From: an uncultured Victivallales bacterium
GTDB lineage: Bacteria > Verrucomicrobiota > Lentisphaeria > Oligosphaerales > JAFGRS01
Reading direction: 5' to 3'
NCBI GenBank assembly: GCA_903834675.1
Contig: CAILKC010000291.1
Location: 1-25,943 of the forward strand
DNA length: 25,943 nucleotides
Part shown: positions 1-9,147 of the stretch, in pieces
Position numbering within the stretch: the first letter of the stretch is position 1
Layout: each line of letters starts with the position of its first letter
Notes under the pieces: model-generated
What the model was told of the DNA's origin: nothing
Databases searched by the model: none
Seen by the model: only the letters and a program-made list of their open reading frames with translations
Made by a program: the position numbers and the translations under genes

Positions 1-852
<852 letters not shown>

Positions 853-884
853 GGCAGGCAACAGCGCTTCTGAGCCGATCTTTC

Positions 885-920
885 AACGCCCGGCGGGGTT
901 CGCCCCCGCCGGGCGTTTTC
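885..920 (+). terminator. Rho-independent terminator after gap
   Basis: A perfect 14-bp GC-rich stem (885-898 paired with 904-917) closes a 5-nt loop, and the 3' arm runs into TTTT. It lies 33 bases after the gap stop codon and before the next gene's ribosome binding site. Confidence 0.92.
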
Positions 921-967
921 AATCCATGACTCACTCCGGCGTTGGCCCTGAAGCAGGAGGCTGCACC

Positions 968-1612
968 ATGACCCCACAGCCGATCACCGCCACCTTCTCC
1001 ATCGTCGCGGTTGACCCGGCGGCCGGCACCTGCGGCGCCGCAGTGGCCAGCAAGTACCCTGCAGTCGGCAAGGTCGTGGCCTTTGTCCGCCAGGGGGTCG
1101 GCGCCTTCTGCACCCAGCACTACTCGAACACCCCATGGGGCCCAGCCGCCCTCGACCTGCTTGCGGACGGCAACCTGCCCGAGTCTGTGTTGGTCGAGTT
1201 GCTTCGCGCCGACCCACTGCCCGGCAAGCGCCAGCTGGCGCTCATCGACATGCAGGGCCGCGTGGCTGTGCACAACCCGATTGCGGCAGACCCCGATGGC
1301 TGCTGGTGGGGCGCGCTCTGCGGACGGTTCTATTCATGTCAGGGCAACACACTGGTCGGACCGCAGGTCGTGATCGCCATGGCGACCGCCTTCGAGCAGA
1401 CCACCGGCCACCTGGCGGATCGGCTGGTCGCGGCCTTGCTGGCAGGCGACCAGGCCGGTGGCGATCACCGGGGTCGTCTCGCTGCCGGCCTGCGCGTCGC
1501 CGGCCCCGGCCTCCGGCCCAGCCCCGCCGAACTCGACGTCGACGCACATGCCGACGCCGTTGCCGAATTGGGTCGCCTCTACGCCATCCGGCGCTCCGAG
1601 CTGCTGGTGTAG
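968..1612 (+). CDS. DUF1028 family protein (Ntn-hydrolase-like fold)
   Basis: The 214-residue product matches the DUF1028 core: an N-terminal TFSIVAVDP strand, then CGAAVASKYPAVGKVV and GVGAFCTQHYSN, which is the family's usual order. Pfam groups the family with Ntn-hydrolase-like folds, but its substrate is not established, so no reaction is assigned. I chose the ATG at 968 because a clean AGGAGG (955-960) lies 7 bases upstream; the in-frame ATG at 926 has no such site and sits against the gap terminator. There is no signal peptide or membrane segment. The length fits the core domain alone, without the C-terminal peptidoglycan-binding-like extension of some members. It appears to be a single-gene unit. 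Confidence 0.85.
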   Translation: MTPQPITATFSIVAVDPAAGTCGAAVASKYPAVGKVVAFVRQGVGAFCTQHYSNTPWGPAALDLLADGNLPESVLVELLRADPLPGKRQLALIDMQGRVAVHNPIAADPDGCWWGALCGRFYSCQGNTLVGPQVVIAMATAFEQTTGHLADRLVAALLAGDQAGGDHRGRLAAGLRVAGPGLRPSPAELDVDAHADAVAELGRLYAIRRSELLV

Positions 1613-1635
1613 CCGAGCCCCGCGGCTCAAGGGAG

Positions 1636-1679
1636 CGCCAGAACCCGGGGCCCGCGACGACCCCGGCGTTCTTCTGGCG
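1636..1679 (+). other. Imperfect hairpin between DUF1028 and the glycosidase gene
   Basis: An interrupted stem pairs 1636-1643 with 1672-1679 (8 bp) and 1645-1650 with 1661-1666 (6 bp). There is no T-run on either side, so it is at best a weak terminator or a leader structure for the downstream operon. Confidence 0.4.
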
Positions 1680-1715
1680 GTTGAAAGCAATGAGAGAGTA
1701 GAGGATAGCGCTCCC

Positions 1716-4700
1716 ATGGTAACTTGGTATAGCTCGACGCTGCGCCTCGCAGCCCTGCTGATCGGCGTGAGTATCAGCCTGGGCGCGGCCGAGTCGGTGG
1801 CAGTTCTGGCCGACGCGCTGCCCGACCCGGGGTTCGAACAGGCGGCGCTGGTATGGTCACGGTGGCCGGCGGAGACCTCCAGCACGGCGCAGCTTGATGC
1901 CGCGGTAGCACACTCGGGTCGGCAGTCTCTGCGCCTGCACGCGGTGGCTTCGGATGACCGCCTGTTCCCCAATGTGGCGGCCCAGGGCCTGGAAGGCGGC
2001 AAGTTCTACCGGGTGACCCTGTTCGCGCGGCGCTCGCAGACGGTAGCTCCAGAAGCCATCACCGTGCATCTGAATGTGACGATGGCGCCCCCGGGAACGG
2101 CAGCCCAACGGCTCCAGCCGATGATGCCAGAGTGGTTGCCCGCGGGCGACTGGGAGCGCTGGACGGGGGTGTTCCATTTGCCCGTGGGCACCGCTGCGGT
2201 GCAGTTCTGCCTCGGCCTGCAGAATGCGGTGGGCGATGTCTGGATCGACGATGTGACGGTGGCAGACCTCGGCCAGAGCAGTGGGCAGGCATCGACCCTC
2301 TGGCGTACCGTGTCCCTTGGGGTTGAAATCGGCAGTGAGCCGCTCAAACGCTACGCGGGTCACAAGGCGGCGAACGACACGGTGTACCAGAGCGCTGGAG
2401 AGTACAACCGGCTGCTCTTCCGGGCCGCCTTCGCGGAGAATGCCCTGCGTCATGCCGAACGCCGCTTGTTCTATGCGGGGGGCGAGGCGCCAGCCGAACT
2501 GGGCGCGGCGTTGCAGGAACTGGAGGGTGCGCTGGCGGCGGCGTATGACGGCTATGCCGCCGCCTTCGGCCGCGGCGTCGAGGCCAACTGGAGTACGTTC
2601 CGGGATGCGGCCCGGCGTCTGGAAGCGGCATGTGCCAGCGTCGAGACCGCCGCAGCGCGGGAGACGGCGGCGACCCAGGCGGCCAGACCGGTGCCGCTGC
2701 CGACACACCTGGGCCGCCAGGATCGTACCGTGCCGCCGTTCGGCCCCGATGGGCGCATGAACCGCCTTCTCTTCGGCGCCTGGAGCCCCTTGGAGTTTCG
2801 CGAGCAGGAAGCGCCCTTCGAGTTCGAGTTTCACTCCTCCATTCCGGGCAGCCCACCGGACGACACTCGCGAGGAGCCCGACTTCTCCTTCATCAAGACC
2901 GCCTGCGACCGCCTTGAAGAGCAGGGCTACCGGGGCAGTTTCGGCTACCTCATGTTCGGCATTCACGACCGGCTGTATGCTCCCAAATGGCTGTTGGATA
3001 AGCATGGTGCGGACCCGGACCTATTCCGCGTCTCATGGGATGGCCTCAAGGCCGTGCGTGACGACGGCAACCTACAGCGTCTGAACTATTTCCACCCGAT
3101 TGTACAGCGCTTCATCGACCGCTACCTCGAGCAGTACGCCAGCGCCTGCCGGAGTGAACCTCGCGTGTTGTTCTACGAGACCAGTCAGGAGGCCTATCCG
3201 GGCTTTGCGGCAGAGGGCGGCAAGCAGCGCCAGACAGGCTACGGCCCCGCGGCCCTGGCGGAGTTCCGGGCGTGGTTGACGGCGCAGTACAAGACCATCG
3301 GGGCGCTGAATGCCGCCTGGGGTTCGGCCTATGCGGACTTCGCTGCCATCGAGCCCGCAGCGGACGCCAACGCCAAGCCCGACCGGCCCCGCGACCCGCT
3401 CGCGGCCGAGTTTGAGCGCTTCTGCGAGACCGCCTACATGGACTACCTGGCGCGTTGCTACCAGGCGCTCAAGCGCGGCGACCCTGACCGACCGGTGGCG
3501 GCACGGCACAGCTCGCTGATCCGCAACATCAACGGGGCTCGCGTGTTCGAGACCTGCGACGTGCTCTCCTGCCACAGCGACGCGCCACATATGAGCCTGA
3601 TGACCGTCTACGCCAACAGCCTCAACCGCTACCATCACAAGGCCCTTGGCTACCTCGAGGATTTCTGGGGGGTGCAGGAACAGGGTAGCCGCCCCTGGGA
3701 CGAGCGGATCCAGCGCGCCGGACTACAGGCCCATGTACAGCGTATGTGCATCTGGGGCCGGACCTTGCAGATGAAATGGTATGCCTACACCGCTGGCGCC
3801 TACCTGTTCAGCTACAACGGCAACTGGTTCGATCCGCGCTACGACGTCACTACGCTGCGTTATTGCGCCCCAGCCCTGGCGGTCGCCAAACGTGCCATGG
3901 AACGGGTGGACTGGGTCCTGACGCATAGCCAGATCGTGCCAGCGCGCCTGCTGGTCATACAACCCTCGGTCGCCATGCGCCTGGAGCGCCCTGCACGACG
4001 GGTCTACAGCGCCATCCTCGACCTGCACCGCGTGCTGTCCGCTGGCGGGATGCTGTACGAGTTGTTGCCCGAGGAGTATATCGAGGACGGTCGGGCCGAC
4101 CTGGCTGGCTTCGCGGTCGTGCTGCTGCCGGAGGCGACCTACCTCAGTCCCGGGCTACAGCGTCGGCTCGCCGCGTATGTCGCCAACGGGGGCGTGGTGG
4201 TAGCCGTGGGCCAGCCGGGCGCATACGACCACCTGGCCCGGCCCAGTGGCGAGTTCCTGACCGCGGTCACGGCTGCCGTGTCAACGGACCGCCGGCCCGG
4301 GCTCGCCCAAGCGTGGGGCAAGCCAATCCCGGCGGCAGAGCCCGGCGGCATACCGACCTTCGCCGCGGGAGCGGGGCAGCTCATGGCAATCTCCGGCAGC
4401 CAGGCGCTGCTGACGCCAGCGGGGAAAGCAGACCTGCTGCGCCTGATCGCCAAACACGCTCAACCCGAGGTCTGGAGCCGCAACCGCCAATTCGAGACCG
4501 TCCTGCGCACGACCGAAGACGGCGAACGCTATCTCTTCGTGTTGAACCCAAGTGCCGAGGCCCGGCGCGAGGACGTCGTCTGCCTGCGGCAGCGGCCGAC
4601 GTCCGTCGTGGATGTCTCGGTCGACGGGGGCGCGCCAGTGCCCGTGGTCAGCACGGAAGGGATCGCCGGGCTGTGCCTGCGCCTGCAGCCGGGAGAAGCT

Positions 4701-4727
4701 GCCGTGCTGTGGCTAAGGAAGCCATGA
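1716..4727 (+). CDS. Secreted GH42-like (beta-galactosidase-like) glycosidase
   Basis: The 1003-residue protein is probably exported and acts on a glycan. A signal peptide (LRLAALLIGVSISLGAA) covers about residues 9-25. About residues 30-185 look like a CBM4/9-type jelly-roll: PDPGFEQ at the front, a GRQSLRLHA strand and a closing DVWIDDVTVADL. A TIM-barrel region begins near residue 350. FYETSQEAYPG (about 485-495) occupies the place of the GH42 acid/base segment, followed by the GH42-like pattern of EFRAWLTAQY and LNAAWGSAYADF. About residues 740-860 resemble the GATase-like trimerisation domain (RLLVIQPSVAMR, VANGGVVVAVGQ). The ATG at 1716 is chosen because it begins the signal peptide; the longer frame upstream overlaps DUF1028. 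The stop overlaps the next gene's start (ATGA). Substrate cannot be read, and the nucleophile Glu was not located with certainty. Confidence 0.8.
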   Translation: MVTWYSSTLRLAALLIGVSISLGAAESVAVLADALPDPGFEQAALVWSRWPAETSSTAQLDAAVAHSGRQSLRLHAVASDDRLFPNVAAQGLEGGKFYRVTLFARRSQTVAPEAITVHLNVTMAPPGTAAQRLQPMMPEWLPAGDWERWTGVFHLPVGTAAVQFCLGLQNAVGDVWIDDVTVADLGQSSGQASTLWRTVSLGVEIGSEPLKRYAGHKAANDTVYQSAGEYNRLLFRAAFAENALRHAERRLFYAGGEAPAELGAALQELEGALAAAYDGYAAAFGRGVEANWSTFRDAARRLEAACASVETAAARETAATQAARPVPLPTHLGRQDRTVPPFGPDGRMNRLLFGAWSPLEFREQEAPFEFEFHSSIPGSPPDDTREEPDFSFIKTACDRLEEQGYRGSFGYLMFGIHDRLYAPKWLLDKHGADPDLFRVSWDGLKAVRDDGNLQRLNYFHPIVQRFIDRYLEQYASACRSEPRVLFYETSQEAYPGFAAEGGKQRQTGYGPAALAEFRAWLTAQYKTIGALNAAWGSAYADFAAIEPAADANAKPDRPRDPLAAEFERFCETAYMDYLARCYQALKRGDPDRPVAARHSSLIRNINGARVFETCDVLSCHSDAPHMSLMTVYANSLNRYHHKALGYLEDFWGVQEQGSRPWDERIQRAGLQAHVQRMCIWGRTLQMKWYAYTAGAYLFSYNGNWFDPRYDVTTLRYCAPALAVAKRAMERVDWVLTHSQIVPARLLVIQPSVAMRLERPARRVYSAILDLHRVLSAGGMLYELLPEEYIEDGRADLAGFAVVLLPEATYLSPGLQRRLAAYVANGGVVVAVGQPGAYDHLARPSGEFLTAVTAAVSTDRRPGLAQAWGKPIPAAEPGGIPTFAAGAGQLMAISGSQALLTPAGKADLLRLIAKHAQPEVWSRNRQFETVLRTTEDGERYLFVLNPSAEARREDVVCLRQRPTSVVDVSVDGGAPVPVVSTEGIAGLCLRLQPGEAAVLWLRKP

Positions 4728-5725
4728 CGAGACGGCGACACCCTTTTCTTGATCCCCTGTCCCTCGCGGGCGGCAAGGCGCTCCCGAATCGCATCCTTCC
4801 GGGGCCGATGGAGGGCATCACGACCGGAGCGTTCTGCGCGGTCCTGAGTCGGGCCGGGTATGCGCGCTGCTGGGTGACGCCGTTTCTGCGTTTGACCACG
4901 GGAGTGCCGCGGTCGGCCCGGCTGCGCGAGCATTTTGCGCCATACCTGGAGGCGAGACTGCCGTTCATAGCCCAGATCATGGGCACGAACATCGACCTGC
5001 TGTGCGCCGCGTCGGTCGGCCTCGCCGACCTGGGCGCTGTTGGCATCGATCTGAACTGCGCCTGCCCCAGCCGCACGGTGCTAGCCAACGGCGCCGGGGG
5101 CGCCCGCCTGCGGCATCCTGAGTGGATCGCGACGGCGCTGCGGGCACTGCGCCTGGCCGTGCCCGGCTGTGGCCTTAGCATCAAACTGCGCAGTGGCCTG
5201 ACTGACCCCGCCGAGATGGCGGACATCCTGCCGGCGGTCGCGGCGGTCGCGCCCGACTTCGTGACGCTGCACTACCGCACTGCGGCGGAGAACTACGATG
5301 CCGTCCCTGGCGGCTGGGGGCGGCTGCTCCGGGCTCGGGCGCTGCTGCCCGGCATCCTGCTGGTGGGCTGTGGCGATGTGCTCACTGCCGCCGACGCGCT
5401 CCGGCTGCACGCCGAGACCGGCGTGGACGGTGTGTGCGTGGCCCGGGGATTGATGCGCAACCCGCATCTGCTACTGGACATCGAGGACGCCTGCGCCGGT
5501 GGTACCCCGGTGCCGTTTGGCCCCCGCCAATGCCTGGGCTGCTTGCGTGACATGGCTCGGCTGTCGCTGGACAGCGGCCGGACCCGCCCCGGGTTTGTGC
5601 TTGAGGTGGCCCGCAATATGTTGGGCGAACGCGACGCCTTGTTCCAGGACCTGTACCGCTGCCGCACGCTTCGCCAGGCAACGGACCGGCTCGCGGCAGA
5701 AGTGCCGCCGGAGGAGAAAGCATGA
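4724..5725 (+). CDS. dus: tRNA-dihydrouridine synthase family protein
   Basis: This FMN-dependent enzyme would reduce a uridine of tRNA to dihydrouridine using NADPH. The 333-residue product has the Dus landmarks in order: GPMEGIT (residues 27-33) at the FMN site, DLNCACPSRTV (109-119) with the catalytic-type Cys at 114, IKLRSG with Lys154, LHYRTAAENY with His183 and Arg185, VGCGDV, and ARGLMRNPHLL. The DLN.xCPS..V.xxGxGGA pattern is closest to the DusC-type subgroup, but which tRNA position is modified cannot be read. Its ATG lies inside the preceding stop (ATGA, 4724-4727), and its own stop overlaps the next start in the same way, implying translational coupling. A tRNA-modification enzyme between a secreted glycosidase and an aldolase is an unusual setting. 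Confidence 0.9.
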   Translation: MTRRRHPFLDPLSLAGGKALPNRILPGPMEGITTGAFCAVLSRAGYARCWVTPFLRLTTGVPRSARLREHFAPYLEARLPFIAQIMGTNIDLLCAASVGLADLGAVGIDLNCACPSRTVLANGAGGARLRHPEWIATALRALRLAVPGCGLSIKLRSGLTDPAEMADILPAVAAVAPDFVTLHYRTAAENYDAVPGGWGRLLRARALLPGILLVGCGDVLTAADALRLHAETGVDGVCVARGLMRNPHLLLDIEDACAGGTPVPFGPRQCLGCLRDMARLSLDSGRTRPGFVLEVARNMLGERDALFQDLYRCRTLRQATDRLAAEVPPEEKA

Positions 5726-6501
5726 CCCCGAACCCCGTCCGCAAAGCCCTGCTTGAGCGCCGCGTCTGTATTGGCACTTGGATCCAGGTCGGCCATGCGG
5801 CGGTGGCCGAAGTCCTGGCCAACGCTGGTTTCGACTGGCTGTGCGCCGACTGTGAGCACACCGACATCGGCCCGGCCGAGTTCGCCAGCCTGGCCCGGGG
5901 CATGTACGGCCGCAGCCCGGTGCCGCTGGTGCGGGTTCGCGAAAACGATACCCTGGCCATTCGGCAGATGCTCGATATGGGTGCTCTCGGCGTCATCGTG
6001 CCGTTGGTGAACACGGCTGCGGAAGCCGAAGCCGCGGTGCGGGCGGCCAAGTACCCGCCGCAGGGCGTCCGCGGCTTCGCCTTCCACCGCGGCAACAACT
6101 GGGGTGCGGACTTTACCGACTACGCCGCCCGGGCCAACGCCGAGATCGCGGTGGTCGTCATGATCGAGTCGAAAGAGGCGGTGGAGAACATCGACGCCAT
6201 CCTGGCCGTCGAGGGTGTGGATGGCGTCTTCATCGGTCCCTACGACATGAGCGGCTCCTACGGCCTGCCCGGAAAGACGACCGACCCGGTCATCCAGCGG
6301 GCCTGCACCCGCGTCGTCGAGGCCTGCCGCAACGCCGGCAAGTCCGCTGGCATTCACGTGGTGCTGCCCACGCCGGAGTCCATCGAGCAGGCCATCCGTC
6401 AGGGGTTCACCTTCATCGCGGTCGGGGTCGACACCATTTTCCTCAGCCAGGGCGCCAAGAGTGCCCTGACCACCGCCCGTCAGGCCGCCGGGACCCGCTA
6501 G
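5722..6501 (+). CDS. HpcH/HpaI family aldolase
   Basis: This is a class II, metal-dependent pyruvate aldolase of the HpcH/HpaI family. Members cleave 2-keto-3-deoxy-sugar acids such as 2-dehydro-3-deoxyglucarate, or 4-hydroxy-2-ketoacids, into pyruvate and an aldehyde. The 259 residues match the family length. Visible motifs are DCEHT (43-47, catalytic His46), RVRE (Arg72), VMIES (metal ligand Glu149), FIGPYDMS (metal ligand Asp175) and AVGVDTIFL near the end. The start overlaps the dus stop as ATGA (5722-5725). With the glycosidase at the head of the operon, sugar-acid catabolism is plausible, but the exact substrate is not readable. The gene is convergent with pilB across a 255-base gap. 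Confidence 0.9.
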   Translation: MTPNPVRKALLERRVCIGTWIQVGHAAVAEVLANAGFDWLCADCEHTDIGPAEFASLARGMYGRSPVPLVRVRENDTLAIRQMLDMGALGVIVPLVNTAAEAEAAVRAAKYPPQGVRGFAFHRGNNWGADFTDYAARANAEIAVVVMIESKEAVENIDAILAVEGVDGVFIGPYDMSGSYGLPGKTTDPVIQRACTRVVEACRNAGKSAGIHVVLPTPESIEQAIRQGFTFIAVGVDTIFLSQGAKSALTTARQAAGTR

Positions 6502-6519
6502 AGTGTCGTCCGCTTGAAA

Positions 6520-6548
6520 CGTTGTCTTTCGCCCAAGCGAAGACAACG
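6520..6548. terminator. Hairpin in the convergent aldolase/pilB gap
   Basis: A 12-bp stem with a single bulged T (6520-6532 with 6537-6548) and a CCAA loop lies 18 bases after the aldolase stop. It lacks a true T-run on the plus strand and has only TTT on the minus side, so it may be a weak bidirectional terminator or part of the dispersed repeat that follows. Confidence 0.45.
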
Positions 6549-6599
6549 CGGCTCGCGAGGCCACTCGCCCTCCACGAGACTGCAGGGGCGGTTCATGCG

Positions 6600-6730
6600 A
6601 CCTCGGCGCGGACCTAGGGCAGATGGCTCGTCCCTACAGGGCTCAAACCCATAACTATCCCATACCCAGGGCGTTGCCCTGGGCTGGTATGGCCGCGCGC
6701 CTTCAGCGCTCCAGGCGGACCCCCTTATTG
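6600..6730 (-). repeat. REP-like dispersed palindromic repeat
   Basis: This non-coding stretch contains a perfect 8-bp palindrome (CCCAGGGC, 6665-6672, with GCCCTGGG, 6676-6683; 3-nt loop), followed by a short GCGC-rich palindromic part. From memory, very similar strings (read on the minus strand: GCGCTGAAGGCGC, then the CCAGCCCAGGGC core) recur between genes of planctomycete- and verrucomicrobia-like genomes. No second copy exists in this window, so the repeat call rests on recollection and on the palindrome alone. Confidence 0.45.
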
Positions 6731-6756
6731 CACAGGTCGACAAAAAGGGACCTCAA

Positions 6757-9087
6757 TCAGGCCACGGTGATCCGGCGCACTTGGTCAAGGTCTGTCTGGC
6801 CCATGAAGATCTTGGCGATGGCATCCTGCATCAGGGAGCGCATGCCCTGTTCCATGGCCAGGATACGAACCACATCGGGTCCGGGACGAGTGACCACGAG
6901 GTTCTTCATTTCGCGGGATCCCATGAGGACCTCGTGGACGCCGGTGCGGCCGCGGTAACCGGTGCCGGCGCATTTTTCGCAGCCCTTGGCTCGGCAGAGT
7001 TTAGCGGTGGCCAGGTCGATACCGAGTTCGGGGAAGGCAGTGGCGCCATAGAGGCCGACGAGGCGGTCGATGTCGGGCTGTTCCGGCGCGTACGTTTCCT
7101 TGCAGTCGCGGCAGAGTGTACGCACAAGTCGTTGGGCGACGATGCCGATCATGGCATCGGCGAAATTGAGGGGGTCGAGGCCCATGTCGAGAAGGCGGGT
7201 CACGGTCTCGGGGGCCGAGTTGGTGTGGAGGGTGGAGAAGACGAGGTGTCCGGTGAGGGAGGCCTCGATGCCGCTGTGAGCGGTCTCGAGGTCGCGCATC
7301 TCACCGATCAGGATGACATCGGGATCGCAGCGCAGGAAGGAGCGTAAGGCGCGGGCGAAGGTCAGCCCGATGTTGGAGCGGACCTGGAGTTGCTGCAAGC
7401 CCTGCTGGGTGATCTCGACGGGGTCCTCGGCCGTGAGAATCTTGCGCTCCGGCGTGTTGATCTTGGCCAGCAGGGCATGCAGGGTGGTGGTCTTACCTGA
7501 ACCGGTGGGGCCCACCACAAGGAGGATGCCGTGGGGGTTCTCGATCATCTGCAGCAAGGCTTCGGCATTGCGCGGGCTCAGATTGAGTTGGTCAAAGGGC
7601 AGAGGCGCGCCGGCGGTCAACACGCGCATGATCACGCTCTCGCCGTTGACCGTAGGCAGGGTCGCGACGCGCAGTTCGAGGGGAATGCCGCGCAGTCGGC
7701 AGGTGATCTTGCCATCCTGGGGCAGCCGAGTCTCGGAAATATCGACTTTGGACATGATCTTGATGCGGGAGACGACGTAGCGCACGTGCTTGGCAGGGAT
7801 TTGCAGCACCTCATGGCAGAGGCCGTCCACGCGCATGCGGACAGTGCCGGCTTCCTCGCCTTTGCGAGGCTCAACGTGGATGTCCGAGGCCTTCATCTCG
7901 ACCGCATCGGCAATGAGTTTATTGACCAGTTGGATGACCGTCGCGTCGGTCTGCGCTGTCAGCTCGTCCTCGTTTTTGTTCGTTTCGCCGTCGACGAGCT
8001 GGAGCGTTTCCTGGTCGAGTTGGTTAATCAGTTCGCCGAGCTGCGTTTCCGGCGGCACAATCTCTTCGACAATGACCTCCGGCAGAGGCTTGTCCTCGAA
8101 AGGTTTAACGCCCAGAAAGGTGAGGATGTCCTCTTCGATCCCGACCATATAATCATACTGGCGGGCGCCGAGGATGCGCTGGATGTCCAGGAGCCGCGCG
8201 TTGTCGGTAGGGTCATCGATGAGGATGACGGCGCGTTCGCGGTCACCGGCCACCGGAACCCAGCGACTGCGGACCAGATAAGGCCGGTTGAGGACTTCCA
8301 TGAGGGTGGCGGGCAGGATAACGGTCGGATCGTAGGCCATGTAGGCGACGGAGTAGAACTGTTCGAGGGCCACGGCGATCTGTTCGTCGGTCAGGCCGAA
8401 ATCGCGGCGCAGGATAAAGCCGACGGAGTGCTTCTGAGACAGGGCTCGGCGGCGCGCGTCATCCAACTGTCCCGCCGTGATCGTGCCTTGGTCGATGAGC
8501 ACCTGGAACGGCCCCACGGTGGACTCCCGGTCCATCGCCAGCCGCTGGGCCAGGACGGCGGCGAGTTGCCGGGCCAACTGGGTATCCTGGGTGGAAAAGG
8601 ATCCCGTGAGCTTATTAGCGAGTTCGAGGACTCCCAGGACGCTGTCGTCGCTGGTGATCGGTACGGCCATGACCGAGCGGGTGAAGAGACCAGCGGCCTG
8701 GTCGCGCTCATAGTCGAAGCTGAGCTGTTGGTGGAGGGCCTGCAACTGGTCGGGGTCGTAGACATCGTCGACGACGGCGGTCTGTTGGCTCATCGCGACG
8801 TAGCCGGGGATCGAGGTAAGTCCGAGGGGAAGGCGGTGCGTTTCCGCGTCAGGCACCGTGCAGAAGCGGGTGACCAGAGCCCGTCCGTCTCCGGTTCGTT
8901 CGAAGAGGGTGATGCGCTCGGCGTCGAACATACTGAGCAGTCCGGGCTGGATTTCCTCGAGGGCCATTTCGAGCCGTTCGGTCTCGTGGATGCGGTCGCA
9001 GATGGCATGGAGCCGAATCTCGTAGTCGATGTACTGGCGGTTGGCGGCCGAGATGCGGGGAAGTTCCGCCGACGAGTGTGAGTTCAT
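6757..9087 (-). CDS. pilB: GspE/PilB-type ATPase with N-terminal GAF domain
   Basis: This is a hexameric cytoplasmic ATPase of the type II secretion/type IV pilus assembly family. The 776 residues show a GAF domain (about 30-185, ending SVMAVPITSDDSVLGVLELAN), an MshEN/T2SSE N-domain (about 195-335: GQLDDARRRALSQ, FGLTDEQIAVALEQF), then the ATPase with Walker A GPTGSGKTTT (526-535), Walker B VILIGEMRD, the His box SLTGHLVFSTLHTNSAPE, and zinc-binding cysteines CRDC and CRAKGCEKCAGTGYRGR. All catalytic motifs are intact. The GAF domain replaces part of the usual N-terminal region and could tie motor activity to a small ligand such as a cyclic nucleotide; that is inference. No other pilus or secretion gene is in the window. 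It follows rnhC by 60 bases on the same strand. pilB and gspE cannot be distinguished by sequence alone. Confidence 0.92.
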   Translation of the reverse strand: MNSHSSAELPRISAANRQYIDYEIRLHAICDRIHETERLEMALEEIQPGLLSMFDAERITLFERTGDGRALVTRFCTVPDAETHRLPLGLTSIPGYVAMSQQTAVVDDVYDPDQLQALHQQLSFDYERDQAAGLFTRSVMAVPITSDDSVLGVLELANKLTGSFSTQDTQLARQLAAVLAQRLAMDRESTVGPFQVLIDQGTITAGQLDDARRRALSQKHSVGFILRRDFGLTDEQIAVALEQFYSVAYMAYDPTVILPATLMEVLNRPYLVRSRWVPVAGDRERAVILIDDPTDNARLLDIQRILGARQYDYMVGIEEDILTFLGVKPFEDKPLPEVIVEEIVPPETQLGELINQLDQETLQLVDGETNKNEDELTAQTDATVIQLVNKLIADAVEMKASDIHVEPRKGEEAGTVRMRVDGLCHEVLQIPAKHVRYVVSRIKIMSKVDISETRLPQDGKITCRLRGIPLELRVATLPTVNGESVIMRVLTAGAPLPFDQLNLSPRNAEALLQMIENPHGILLVVGPTGSGKTTTLHALLAKINTPERKILTAEDPVEITQQGLQQLQVRSNIGLTFARALRSFLRCDPDVILIGEMRDLETAHSGIEASLTGHLVFSTLHTNSAPETVTRLLDMGLDPLNFADAMIGIVAQRLVRTLCRDCKETYAPEQPDIDRLVGLYGATAFPELGIDLATAKLCRAKGCEKCAGTGYRGRTGVHEVLMGSREMKNLVVTRPGPDVVRILAMEQGMRSLMQDAIAKIFMGQTDLDQVRRITVA

Positions 9088-9147
9088 ACGACCGTGATCC
9101 TCTGGAAAGGGGACAGCTTCGGGCGGTTCTTGCCTATTAAGGTCGTC

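Noticed and set aside
1458..1715. Longer start for the glycosidase gene
   Set aside because: The added 86 residues overlap the DUF1028 gene and would bury the signal peptide that begins at 1716.
7531..9081. 516-residue plus-strand open frame
   Set aside because: Antisense shadow of the GAF/PilB gene with no recognisable domain.
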